This document shows, in pieces, positions 16,768-25,542 of a stretch of 35,457 nucleotides of DNA. Numbering within the stretch: position 1 is the stretch's first letter; each line of letters begins with the position of its first letter. Source of the stretch: a virus; the IMG/VR virus record IMGVR_UViG_3300036768_000306, positions 1-35,457 of that record; one strand, written 5' to 3'. Both the position numbers and the translations under genes were made by a program. The notes beneath the pieces are model-generated. The model did not search any database. It was not told the origin of the DNA and was given only the letters and a program-made list of their open reading frames with translations.

Positions 16768-18567
16768 ATGGCCATATCGGTTTATAAGTATGGAAACGAA
16801 ACGTACTATGTAGACCCAAGCAGTGGCGCGATATATGACTCGAATGGGAATCGGGCGTTTAATTATGATTATAGAACTGGGAGTGTTACAGACCTTTCTG
16901 GTAATTCGCTAGGGACGCTAAGCAGTTCTGGCGCTTTTACTGATAACTCAGGAAGGACGGCAACTCCTACATCAACGTCAAATATACTAACCGATATAGG
17001 GGCCGAGATAGAGCCTGGCGGCAGGGGCAAAAGCTATACTGGGCAATATAATTTCCAAAACGGTTCCTCATTTTCAGTAGACAATAATGGAATAGTAACT
17101 GACCTTTCCACCGGCAACGTAATAGGGAAAGCAGACAAACTTGGAAGAGTATACTCGACAGGCGGATCGTTATTAGGAACTCTTCAGACAGATAGGTTTG
17201 GAGATGCAACTTTCCGTGACCTAAGTGGAAACGTTGCCGCAACTTATGGTGGAGGCGTAGGAGGTGGCGGAGTTCCCCCCACCAATCTGGTGGTTGGATC
17301 GCCAGGTGGGGCTACAGGCGTTCTAGGAGGAGGTGCTCCAGGTGCTCCAGGAGGAGCTACAGGCGCTCAAGGCGGTGGCACAGGAGCGCCTGGCGATGAG
17401 CAGCAATACATAAATGACTTTCTCCACGGCTTATTAAAAGAAACGACACAGCAGTTCTTCAATGCTAGGGATGTCATCAACAATCAACTATCTCCGTTTA
17501 TAAACAATGCCTTTCAAAGCCAGCAAGGAATCCTACAAGACCTAAGGAACTTAGGTTACGATACCTTTAACATCCTTGATCCAATTAGGAAGGCTCTACA
17601 ACAAGATGTAGACGCTTACGCAGCTGGCTTGCCTGGTTTACAAAACACGCTCAACAACATCGGCTCTTCTCTCCAAGGACTTACAAGCACATTAGGTGGA
17701 AACTTAGATAGTCTTGGTAATGTTAGGGCCAGAAATGAGCAAGTAGCTAGCCAAGCCGCGAATAATCTTCTTAACGTTCTTGGAGGAAACATAACCTTGC
17801 CTTCTTTCCTCCAGCAGGACTTAGAGAGGGCGAGGCTTGAGCTAGAGGATAGGTTGCGTAGAAACTTAGGGACTGGTTATGAAACTTCTACGCCAGGAAT
17901 AGATGCTCTCATGCAGCTTGAGAGACTGCGCTCTGGTGTGATAGATGAGTTTAGACAGCTTGAGCTACAAAGATTAGGTAGCTTGCTTGGCCAGTCAGAT
18001 ACCGCCTTGATTAATGCCGCGCAAGTAGGAGGCAGTTTAGGTTCAACGCTAGGCAACTTATTATCTGCCAGCGCAAACATTTCATCACAGGCGGCGCAAA
18101 CGCCACTACAAGCTGCTGCAGCAAGAAGCGGGCTTATCAACGACATATCAAACATCGCCAACCTTGGCTTTAACATGGCCGGCTCGTTATTGCAACAAAC
18201 CGCTCAGACTGCAGGATTGCCTCTCTTGCTTGCATCTGCTCAGCAAGGGCTTGCTGCAAATGCGTCAGATGTTTTAGGGAGGACGGCTTTATTGCCAGCG
18301 CAAGCAAGAGCTACCTACCTTGGCCTTCTATTCTCGGCTCTCCAGCCGGCAACTTCTACGCCAGTCAATCCCGCCAACGTCTTAGCCTCCTTAACGACTC
18401 AGACTGCAAATGCGGCTAACACAGGCTACAATTTAGCAAGCCTTGCATCTAACTTGTACCAGGCAAATCAGCTTGGTAGCTATGTAAGAGGATCAGGATT
18501 GAGCGAAGCGTTAGCTAACATATTAGGCGGAGTAGGAAGAAACATTCCTCAAACGGCAGGTAGATAA
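16768..18567 (+). CDS. Large internal virion-like protein with collagen-like linker
   Basis: A 599-residue protein in two parts. Residues 1-160 are beta-rich with repeated Y-D-x-x-G-N/S turns (for example DSNGNRAFNYDY and DLSGNSLGTL). A glycine/alanine/proline-rich linker (about 162-206, with GAPGAPGGATGAQ) leads to a long helical, Q/L/N-rich region (210-590). The architecture, a beta head plus linker plus long alanine-rich helices, is common in phage internal or tail-needle-like proteins. No enzymatic motif seen. The stop overlaps the next start. Confidence 0.6.
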   Translation: MAISVYKYGNETYYVDPSSGAIYDSNGNRAFNYDYRTGSVTDLSGNSLGTLSSSGAFTDNSGRTATPTSTSNILTDIGAEIEPGGRGKSYTGQYNFQNGSSFSVDNNGIVTDLSTGNVIGKADKLGRVYSTGGSLLGTLQTDRFGDATFRDLSGNVAATYGGGVGGGGVPPTNLVVGSPGGATGVLGGGAPGAPGGATGAQGGGTGAPGDEQQYINDFLHGLLKETTQQFFNARDVINNQLSPFINNAFQSQQGILQDLRNLGYDTFNILDPIRKALQQDVDAYAAGLPGLQNTLNNIGSSLQGLTSTLGGNLDSLGNVRARNEQVASQAANNLLNVLGGNITLPSFLQQDLERARLELEDRLRRNLGTGYETSTPGIDALMQLERLRSGVIDEFRQLELQRLGSLLGQSDTALINAAQVGGSLGSTLGNLLSASANISSQAAQTPLQAAAARSGLINDISNIANLGFNMAGSLLQQTAQTAGLPLLLASAQQGLAANASDVLGRTALLPAQARATYLGLLFSALQPATSTPVNPANVLASLTTQTANAANTGYNLASLASNLYQANQLGSYVRGSGLSEALANILGGVGRNIPQTAGR

Positions 18568-20216
18568 TGAGCGATCTTGGAGCAGTTGTAGCATCCTACA
18601 TTAGCAACTTGCACGACATGGCTCAAAGGGCCAGGAACTTTGGCTATAACCTAGAACTGCAGCGACAAGCAGATGAAGCTGCAATGAATAGGGTGATAAC
18701 CACCGCCATGGCTGAACTGCAGAGGCAACAGGCAACGGCCAAGGCAACGGCCCAAAACTCCTTTCTTCAAGCTATTTTAGGAGGGAGCGTTGATCCTTCC
18801 ACCGCCTCTATGGTTCTTGAGGCGATGTCTAATAGAGGAGATATAAGCCCTGAGTACGTGCAACCACTACAAACAGCGCTTAGCGGCCAAGCAGAATATA
18901 GCAAGCAAAGGGCGTCTGCGATGGCAAAGGTGTTCGGAGATATTTATGAAGCCAAAGGAATTCCCCTTCCTCAAGGGGGAGTAGAAAACATAGCAACGAC
19001 ATTATCTCTTTTGCCGCCTGCCGAACAAGAAAAGATAGCTAAGTTATTAACACCACGGACAGGAACAACCGTAAACGTTGGCACTGGAGGTAAGCTAGAA
19101 TTTGAAGCGGCGAAAGCAGGGGCTAAACAAGCAGCAATTGAAGCACAAAAAGCGCTTAGTAAGCAGATAGAGGGACATATTTCAGCGTACAGAGACCTGC
19201 CAGAAAATGTAAAGCTTTTTGGAGACGATAGGGTAACGCCAAATCTTGATGCAAGCGCTATTCAACAGATAGAGGCTAATTTTAGAGGCTTTCGTGGGAA
19301 CGAGCTTTATAACAAAATCTTAACAACAATAAACGATCCTGAGAGCAACAAAGATAGAGCATTGGCCGATCTTATGAACACCGCTGCCACAGCGATTAAC
19401 TTTTTTAAGACAAGTGGCCAGTTCAAAGGATCAATGACCAACTATGAAGACCAAACCATAATGTCCTTTGGGACTGGTAAGTTTTCAACAGCTGATGGAT
19501 TGACAGCTCTTGTTCTTTCTGGGAAAGCGCGCGTTAAACAGGCAAAACAACTACATGATTTGGCGCTCGACATAGACGTACTAAGGCACGCTATTTCGAA
19601 TGGCGTTGCTGATCCTTCTGCTAGATATGAGCTGCAAAGCAAGATTAAAGCGTTTAACGATCTATCTCAAAAAGCGCCATATGACTTCTTGACAGGCGAT
19701 CAGCAAGCTTGGCTAAGGAACTTCTATAGCAAGCTGAACAAAGCAGAAACTGGTCAAAGCGGACAAATCGGACAAAGTGCGCAAGGCGTCCAAAGTGGAC
19801 AACAGGGTGGACAAGGAGAGCAGCAAAGCCAACCAACGAGAGGCGGGAACCTTATAAATGAGGACAACTTCCAGAGCCATTCAAAAGAGTTTCTTTTAGG
19901 AGTCACCGGAGCCAAGGACATAGGCCAGGCAAAGAAGTTGTTCTTATCTTCAATGCCGGAGGTGATAACCACAAACAACAAGGCTGTTCAAGAGGTTATA
20001 GGTGGAGACCGCGTAAACTTGAAGGACTTTATGCTGTCGGAAGACATTCCGGACGAAAAGAAGGTAAAGCTATTAGCTATCATCCTTAAGAACCTGCACA
20101 ACCAAAAGGTTCCGGCAGACAAGAGAAGGCCTTACACTAGCGCTGACTATGAAGCGCTGGCTGATTATTGGTTGAACTTCTTGACCGCGCATCTTGCTAA
20201 ACAGCATGGCAAATAA
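18567..20216 (+). CDS. Internal virion-like protein
   Basis: A 549-residue, mostly helical protein rich in A, Q, K and L. A low-complexity glutamine/glycine/serine segment (about residues 394-425, with repeated GQ and SGQ units) separates two helical domains. Coiled-coil potential is seen near residues 35-60. It probably forms part of the internal core ejected with DNA. It overlaps the next gene by 11 bp. No lysozyme motif is visible. Confidence 0.58.
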   Translation: MSDLGAVVASYISNLHDMAQRARNFGYNLELQRQADEAAMNRVITTAMAELQRQQATAKATAQNSFLQAILGGSVDPSTASMVLEAMSNRGDISPEYVQPLQTALSGQAEYSKQRASAMAKVFGDIYEAKGIPLPQGGVENIATTLSLLPPAEQEKIAKLLTPRTGTTVNVGTGGKLEFEAAKAGAKQAAIEAQKALSKQIEGHISAYRDLPENVKLFGDDRVTPNLDASAIQQIEANFRGFRGNELYNKILTTINDPESNKDRALADLMNTAATAINFFKTSGQFKGSMTNYEDQTIMSFGTGKFSTADGLTALVLSGKARVKQAKQLHDLALDIDVLRHAISNGVADPSARYELQSKIKAFNDLSQKAPYDFLTGDQQAWLRNFYSKLNKAETGQSGQIGQSAQGVQSGQQGGQGEQQSQPTRGGNLINEDNFQSHSKEFLLGVTGAKDIGQAKKLFLSSMPEVITTNNKAVQEVIGGDRVNLKDFMLSEDIPDEKKVKLLAIILKNLHNQKVPADKRRPYTSADYEALADYWLNFLTAHLAKQHGK

Positions 20217-22845
20217 CGTCTTAGAACTTAATCAAGGCCTTGAGGAGGAAGCCTCTCCTGCCACAAACACGATGAACCTAGAGTTTGGCCTAGAGGATGA
20301 GGCGGCAAACGCCAATCCTCAGCAGACGCAGCAGACACAACAGGCGCAGCCAGACTTAAGCCTCATGGCATCGTTTGGAAAGGTGCTGAACAATGCCAAG
20401 GACTTTGTGACTGGCTATTTATCCAACCTTAAAGGAGACACTGTCACTGGCCTTGAGTATGGCGCTTCTCAGCTTGAGGATTTTGCGAACTCTTTGACTC
20501 GCGGCCTCAACTATGGCGCGACACTTGGAGAGAAAGGCTTAGGCGCCTTAGGATTTGATGTTCCAGAGCAAAGCTATCCGGAACCAGTAAGGCTTACTCC
20601 AGAATTCACGCATGATAAGAGAGCGAACCTAAGCCTATACTCCAAGACGGTAGGAACCGCCGTTGCCAATCTTCCTATTGCTGTCGCCACGCTAGGAGCT
20701 GGCGGCATTCCAGCAGCTTTAGCGCGTCCGTTCAGGTTCTTCAGCACCATGGTGTCTGAATCTTTTGGCCAGGCACTTGGAGACCACACCTATTACAACT
20801 TCATCTCGGACGAGATAGACAAGTCAGACCTAGCTCCAGAAACCAAAGCGGTTTGGAAGTATATTGCGCTGATTGGCGCTCCAGTGGCCGGAGGAGCTAC
20901 CGTAGGGAGAGCGGTAGGCGGCCTCTTCAACGCTCCTTTCAACAAAGCGGCGGATATTGTAGATTCTGCTACCGGAGGAGCAATCAGAGACTTAAACATT
21001 CCGGAAGGTCAAAACTTAACCACAGCTCAGGCTTTAAGAAACCAAGACCTCAAGCAGGCGGCGACCAACGCTGACACGTTATCCACCACCATTAACAAGC
21101 CTTCAGGCATTAGCAAGATAACAAAGGCAAAGGATGCTATCTCGCAAGAGTACAGAAAGAACATATCTGGCATAGTTGAGGAACTCTCTAAGAACGGCGG
21201 AGATGTTGGGGGAGAGATAGGCATTAGGATTGCAAAGCTTGGGGATGATTTTGGAGCTGCTCTCACTGGAGAAGACGAAGCGCTTGCTGCAGCAAAGAAC
21301 AACCTTGACGACATTGTTCGCGGAGCGCTTCCTTACCTAACTCAAGGGAATGGTGAGATTGGAAAAGCCGTAGTCAAGGCCGTTGGTTCAATCTATGACG
21401 CTGGCGCAAAAACGGCTTCTAACATGTTTGGTGCGCTTAGGAGATACGAGGAGCCTATCGCCTTGCCGGAAGACTTGCGCCCGTTGTTTAATGGAGCCTC
21501 TAATGTCTCCATGAATGACATTATCAACAAGGTCACTACACTGACCAGGTCTAGGAATCCTGAGGCAATGGAAGCCGGCTGGAAGCTGATAGATTCAGTA
21601 GGTCAGTTTTTGCCGAAAGAGCTGGCTGACGACTACCGAGATGCTAGGCAGTTTTATGCTCGGTTCAAGCAAGCATTTAGCGATCCTGCAATACAGGAGA
21701 TTCTAAAAGCGCATACTGGAGCGCCAGGCGCCAAAATACCAGAAGCTATTCCAGGATCGCTAGGCGCGAGAGTGAAGGCTGGCAAAGACGTAGCAGGAGC
21801 GTTTGAGGCGCTTGACAAGCTGAATAAAAACATAGCTGACTTAGCCCAAAACTTCGACAACCTACCACTAGACACCAAGTCTCTTGCCGGCAAGGCAGTG
21901 GTATGGTCTTACATCCAGAACCTGAATGATAGCGTACAAAAAGCGATAAGGAGCGCTGGTGTCTCTAGCAACCAAAACCTAAATGCTGCTAGGGATGCGG
22001 CTATTAGGAGCGTAAACAGAATAGAGTCTCTCGTTGACGCTTCTCAGAGCAACCTAAAGAAGGTTGGCGCGTATAACGATATAAAAACCGTCCTTTCCGC
22101 CTACAAGACCGCAGTACAGGCAGGAGGGATTGATGTAGTTCCAAAGGTCGCGTTCGCTGTTAACGGAAGGATGATTCCGCTTGTGGAGTCTGCTATGAGT
22201 GGAGGGGTCGAATCTGTCAGGAGCATTGGAGAAGCGTTCACCAAGAACCCCGCCTTGAAGAGCAAAGTATCGGCCCTTATGGCGAAAGACCTTTCTACCG
22301 TCTCTCTTAAAGAGCTAGGAACCTGGCTAGATGGAACGGATGCGCTTAAGGGCGAGACGCTAAAGGCGTTTATGACCAAGGAGGATGTGGAGAAGCTAAA
22401 GGAGCTTTATGATTATACCAAGTCGCTAAACGCGCTAAGAGCAACACCTGGATCAGTTGATCTAGATAACTCGATAGCAGCTTTTGTTAAGGATGCTGCG
22501 TCTAGCGTTGCAAACTTCGCGTCTAACAATCCTGGCGTTTCCAATGCTACAGCAGGGGCGGCAACACTAAAGAGGTTAGGGAAGTGGATAGTTAGGGCGC
22601 CGGACGAAGACCTCATGGCAGACATGCTAGTGAATCCAGGACTCGCTAAAGACATTATTAACTACCGGCAAAACATGAAGAGGGCGGTATACGCGATGAG
22701 GTGGTTTGTCGCCACCTCAAACGCCATTAAGCCTTTTAGAGACCAAGCCAACAAAGATAGGATAGAGGAAGCAAGGCAAGCTAAACAAACATCGACGGTA
22801 GGCGGATTTAAGCAGGCTATTATTCAACAATCTATAGGTCAGTGA
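20206..22845 (+). CDS. Very large internal virion or ejection protein
   Basis: At 879 residues this is the largest gene. I chose ATG 20206 over an in-frame TTG at 20194. The N-terminus is acidic and glutamine-rich, followed by an alanine/glycine-rich region with membrane-like stretches (about residues 140-165 and 220-245, with LIGAPVAGGATVGRAVGGLF). The remaining 600 residues are helical with many A, K, L and N residues. Size, composition and position at the end of the virion block match podovirus internal core proteins that form the ejection channel. No transglycosylase motif recognised. Confidence 0.62.
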   Translation: MANNVLELNQGLEEEASPATNTMNLEFGLEDEAANANPQQTQQTQQAQPDLSLMASFGKVLNNAKDFVTGYLSNLKGDTVTGLEYGASQLEDFANSLTRGLNYGATLGEKGLGALGFDVPEQSYPEPVRLTPEFTHDKRANLSLYSKTVGTAVANLPIAVATLGAGGIPAALARPFRFFSTMVSESFGQALGDHTYYNFISDEIDKSDLAPETKAVWKYIALIGAPVAGGATVGRAVGGLFNAPFNKAADIVDSATGGAIRDLNIPEGQNLTTAQALRNQDLKQAATNADTLSTTINKPSGISKITKAKDAISQEYRKNISGIVEELSKNGGDVGGEIGIRIAKLGDDFGAALTGEDEALAAAKNNLDDIVRGALPYLTQGNGEIGKAVVKAVGSIYDAGAKTASNMFGALRRYEEPIALPEDLRPLFNGASNVSMNDIINKVTTLTRSRNPEAMEAGWKLIDSVGQFLPKELADDYRDARQFYARFKQAFSDPAIQEILKAHTGAPGAKIPEAIPGSLGARVKAGKDVAGAFEALDKLNKNIADLAQNFDNLPLDTKSLAGKAVVWSYIQNLNDSVQKAIRSAGVSSNQNLNAARDAAIRSVNRIESLVDASQSNLKKVGAYNDIKTVLSAYKTAVQAGGIDVVPKVAFAVNGRMIPLVESAMSGGVESVRSIGEAFTKNPALKSKVSALMAKDLSTVSLKELGTWLDGTDALKGETLKAFMTKEDVEKLKELYDYTKSLNALRATPGSVDLDNSIAAFVKDAASSVANFASNNPGVSNATAGAATLKRLGKWIVRAPDEDLMADMLVNPGLAKDIINYRQNMKRAVYAMRWFVATSNAIKPFRDQANKDRIEEARQAKQTSTVGGFKQAIIQQSIGQ

Positions 22846-22846
22846 C

Positions 22847-23260
22847 ATGCTAGAGCTAGCATCCTTAATTCCTGTAGTCGCAAAGCTAATCGATAAGATC
22901 ATTCCTGATCCTCAAGCTAGAGAACAGGCTAAGCTAGCTTTACTACAAGCCGAAAGCCAGCAAGCCTTAGAAGAGATGAAGCTTCAGCTTTCTGTTATCC
23001 TCGCCGAAGCTCAATCCTCCGACCCATGGACTTCTAGGGCAAGGCCGACGTTCCTGTACCTCATTTACTCCATCATTGCCACTGAGGTTATAGGTTCTAT
23101 CATTGGTATTTGGTTTCCAGACCAGGCGGTACAAGCGGCTAAGAACTTAAAAGACTTACTTGGCGCTATCCCAAGCGACCTTTGGTGGCTGTTTGGCGCA
23201 GGTTACCTAGGCTACACTGGAGCACGTAGCTTTGAGAAGGCAAAAGGAGTTACTAAGTAG
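22847..23260 (+). CDS. Second holin, GTA-type 3TM family
   Basis: A 137-residue protein with an N-terminal amphipathic/helical part (residues 1-60; ending LSVILAEAQSSDPWTSRARP) and hydrophobic segments at about 64-88 and 105-125. The DPWTSRARPTFLYLIYSII junction is characteristic of the GTA_holin_3TM family. It follows the last virion gene by one base. Its 3' end overlaps the leftward resolvase gene by 8 bp. With the LydA-like holin at 2972 the phage has two unrelated holin candidates. Confidence 0.82.
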   Translation: MLELASLIPVVAKLIDKIIPDPQAREQAKLALLQAESQQALEEMKLQLSVILAEAQSSDPWTSRARPTFLYLIYSIIATEVIGSIIGIWFPDQAVQAAKNLKDLLGAIPSDLWWLFGAGYLGYTGARSFEKAKGVTK

Positions 23261-23744
23261 TAGAGCAGATAACGCTTAAGAACCAGTGGCCTATTAGGAT
23301 CGCCTCGGCTTTATTGTGATCTTTCCCCACCTTAAACATTAGCTTATCGCCTATCACCTTCCTGCATAAGGAGATAGATAGGCTTTTGTCCCTAGAGAGG
23401 CCTAAGTCCTCTTTCCATACTCTAGGATGGACGATGTAGACGCTATGCGTGACAAGAGTATGCAAGACGCTCACTAGCTGGCCATAAACAGTCCCCATCG
23501 TGAGGGCGCCTTTGATGCTTTGGCCAGGTATCACGAATGGCTCCTCAATCACACCCCACACTTCCTCTTCCGCTTCCGTCATCTTCCAAAGCCTCTTCTG
23601 TAGCGTATAGAAGTCAACATAAGAGACTCCTCCTAGCTCATCCTCATCCTCTAAGAAAGGAATGCTTGTTACGGATACAAGCTTCTTTTTCTTCCATACC
23701 GCCACAGCTCCATGTAGACCAGGATCGCAGCTTATAACAATCAT
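23253..23744 (-). CDS. RuvC-like Holliday junction resolvase
   Basis: This 163-residue protein is the only leftward gene. It shows the RuvC/RNase H-like layout: D7 in SCDPGLHGAVAV, a second acidic site at E67-E68 (GVIEEPF), and a C-terminal DHNKAEAILIG helix with D142 and E147. Such enzymes cut four-way junctions during recombination and resolve branched DNA before packaging; in poxviruses a related enzyme resolves telomere junctions. The start at 23744 follows AAGGAT on the minus strand. It converges with the holin gene and diverges from the ERF gene. Confidence 0.85.
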   Translation of the reverse strand: MIVISCDPGLHGAVAVWKKKKLVSVTSIPFLEDEDELGGVSYVDFYTLQKRLWKMTEAEEEVWGVIEEPFVIPGQSIKGALTMGTVYGQLVSVLHTLVTHSVYIVHPRVWKEDLGLSRDKSLSISLCRKVIGDKLMFKVGKDHNKAEAILIGHWFLSVICSTT

Positions 23745-23831
23745 TTATATCCTTGTGAAAAAGTATTCTTTGAATGCCGCTTGCTTTTGGTTACCATTGT
23801 AGCCGTTATCAACACCAACAACGGGTGAGCC

Positions 23832-24416
23832 ATGATCTACAAGAAGATCATCAACGTGATGAGAGAAATAAACTTTATACCAAAAGAGACGTTCGTCAAG
23901 ATGAAGAGCGGCGGATACATAGCAGTTTCTCACGATACGGTAGCAAGGCTATTGCATCCAATCCTAGCAAAGGAAGGGATTGTGGTAAAAGTGACGCTTT
24001 TAGATTCGAGCAAAGAAATGATGAAGGACATGGTGTTCTATAGCGGGAGGTACTCTCTCTCGCTGATAGACGCCGATGATGGAGATTCAATTGAGTATGT
24101 AGGAGAAGCTCATGCGATGGACGTTGGAGACAAGGCGCCAGGCAAAGCGCTTTCTTACGCTACTAAGATGCTGCTCCTTAAAGCTTTCTTGCTTGAGACT
24201 GGAGAGAATGATGAAGAAAGAGTTGAGGTTGAAGAAAAAGCAGAAACGATAAGCGAAGAAGATGCGGAAGACATTATGGAGCTTGCGGAGAAGTCAGGAA
24301 CAGACATCAAAAACATTCTATCATGGGCAGGAATTAAGTCTCTAACTGAGCTAAGAAAAGATCAATATTCGCGCGTGATAGACATCCTGGAGAAAAAACT
24401 TAATAGAGGTAAGTAA
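23832..24416 (+). CDS. erf: ERF-type single-strand annealing recombinase
   Basis: A 194-residue protein that probably anneals single-stranded DNA during phage recombination. The segment GDKAPGKALSYATKMLLLKAFLLETGE-like core (about residues 99-124, split here as GDKAPGKALSYATK and LLKAFLLETGE) is the signature of the ERF family. The acidic C-terminal region (130-160) is typical of partner-binding tails. It heads the rightward replication block and pairs functionally with the YqaJ-type exonuclease at 30310. Confidence 0.83.
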   Translation: MIYKKIINVMREINFIPKETFVKMKSGGYIAVSHDTVARLLHPILAKEGIVVKVTLLDSSKEMMKDMVFYSGRYSLSLIDADDGDSIEYVGEAHAMDVGDKAPGKALSYATKMLLLKAFLLETGENDEERVEVEEKAETISEEDAEDIMELAEKSGTDIKNILSWAGIKSLTELRKDQYSRVIDILEKKLNRGK

Positions 24417-24634
24417 TGATAAAGAGCCTGATGAAAAGTTACGCTAAGAGCGTTGCAAGGATGCATGACCTTAGCCTTAAGGTAGAGAAAGAAGGGTACA
24501 GCGGCGTAAAGATATCGTCGTTAAAGTTCATCAAGAACCAATCGTCCACAATATGCAAATACCTGAAAGAGAAAGAAAAGGCAGATGAGATATGCTCAAA
24601 GATTATCTCGATTATGCAGAGATCGATAACATGA
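24416..24634 (+). CDS. Hypothetical small basic protein
   Basis: A 72-residue basic, helical protein between the annealing protein and the primase. Its ATG overlaps the ERF stop (TAATGA) and its 3' end overlaps the primase by up to 43 bp. No motif is recognised. Context suggests a replication or recombination accessory. Confidence 0.6.
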   Translation: MIKSLMKSYAKSVARMHDLSLKVEKEGYSGVKISSLKFIKNQSSTICKYLKEKEKADEICSKIISIMQRSIT

Positions 24635-25542
24635 AGTTCGGCGTAAGAGCAGAAAGAAACGGAGTTTGGATGAGCGGCATATTCAGCTCAAGAGCAAAGC
24701 TTATGGAGTACGTAGATGACCTAGACGGGGACTGGAACATCTACATGGCGGTAAACAGGCTAGACGAGGCCATAAAGGCCACAAACAAGTTAGAGAGGTG
24801 TTCCGGCACGATACGCAACGAAGACTTTTCTCTTGTGACAAGGATCGTCTTCGATATAGACAGCGAACGAAAAAGCACTCCAGCCACAGAAGAGGAGCTG
24901 CAAGGCGCAAGGAGCGTAGCGAAGAACATCATAGCCTACACAGACTCACTAGGATGGACTTCTCCAGTTTGGGGATTCTCTGGCAACGGCTACCACTTGA
25001 TATGGCGGTGCAGGATAAAGCCTCCCGCGTACAATGAGGTCAAGGATGATCTCTATTACACCTTCCAAGAGTTGTTTGGAGAGCAGTTTGATGTTTCAGT
25101 CAGAAACATTGGAAGGATCATCAGGCTTTATGGAACGATGAATGTGAAAGGGAATGAAAACAAAGAGGAAGGCAGAGTGTTTAGGAGGTCAACATGTAAG
25201 ATTCCACCAAAGGGCTGGAACGTTGTAACCTTAGACGATATAAAGAGAGCAATAAAGAAAAAGCGCGTTTATGCCAATCCAGCACCACAACCACAGCAAT
25301 CCGTTCAGAACACTGTAGACATAGTTGAACTCTTCGTAAGGTCTGGATTATACGTCAAGCAGAAGGAGCCAGGCATACATATTGTTAGGTGCCCGTGGGA
25401 GAACGAGCACACAACAAACAAAAGAAACGGCACCTACATTCTCTCCAACCGTGGCTATGACGTGTTCTATTGCCACCATAGCCATTGTTCAAGAAGAAGA
25501 AACAAAGACGTGTTGAGGCTTCTATGTCAAGCATACAGCTAA
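24592..25542 (+). CDS. Archaeo-eukaryotic-type primase (AEP)
   Basis: A 316-residue primase that would make RNA or DNA primers for replication. Catalytic motifs of the AEP fold are visible: VFDIDS with metal-binding D88 and D90, the nucleotide-binding FSGNGYHLIW with H135, and RIIRLYGTMN (175-184). The C-terminal part has a zinc-binding pattern: C267, H273, then C294-HHSH-C299. ATG 24592 has AAAAGG ten bases upstream; ATG 24631, inside an ATGA overlap with the previous stop, is a real alternative that would remove 13 residues. The D5-type helicase at 33784 is the expected partner, although it lies 8 kb away. Confidence 0.85.
   Translation: MLKDYLDYAEIDNMKFGVRAERNGVWMSGIFSSRAKLMEYVDDLDGDWNIYMAVNRLDEAIKATNKLERCSGTIRNEDFSLVTRIVFDIDSERKSTPATEEELQGARSVAKNIIAYTDSLGWTSPVWGFSGNGYHLIWRCRIKPPAYNEVKDDLYYTFQELFGEQFDVSVRNIGRIIRLYGTMNVKGNENKEEGRVFRRSTCKIPPKGWNVVTLDDIKRAIKKKRVYANPAPQPQQSVQNTVDIVELFVRSGLYVKQKEPGIHIVRCPWENEHTTNKRNGTYILSNRGYDVFYCHHSHCSRRRNKDVLRLLCQAYS

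Noticed and set aside
23745-23831. Divergent promoters between the resolvase and ERF genes.
   Set aside because: A TACAAT-like -10 exists on the minus strand, but no matching -35 at 16-18 bp; too weak to list as a feature.
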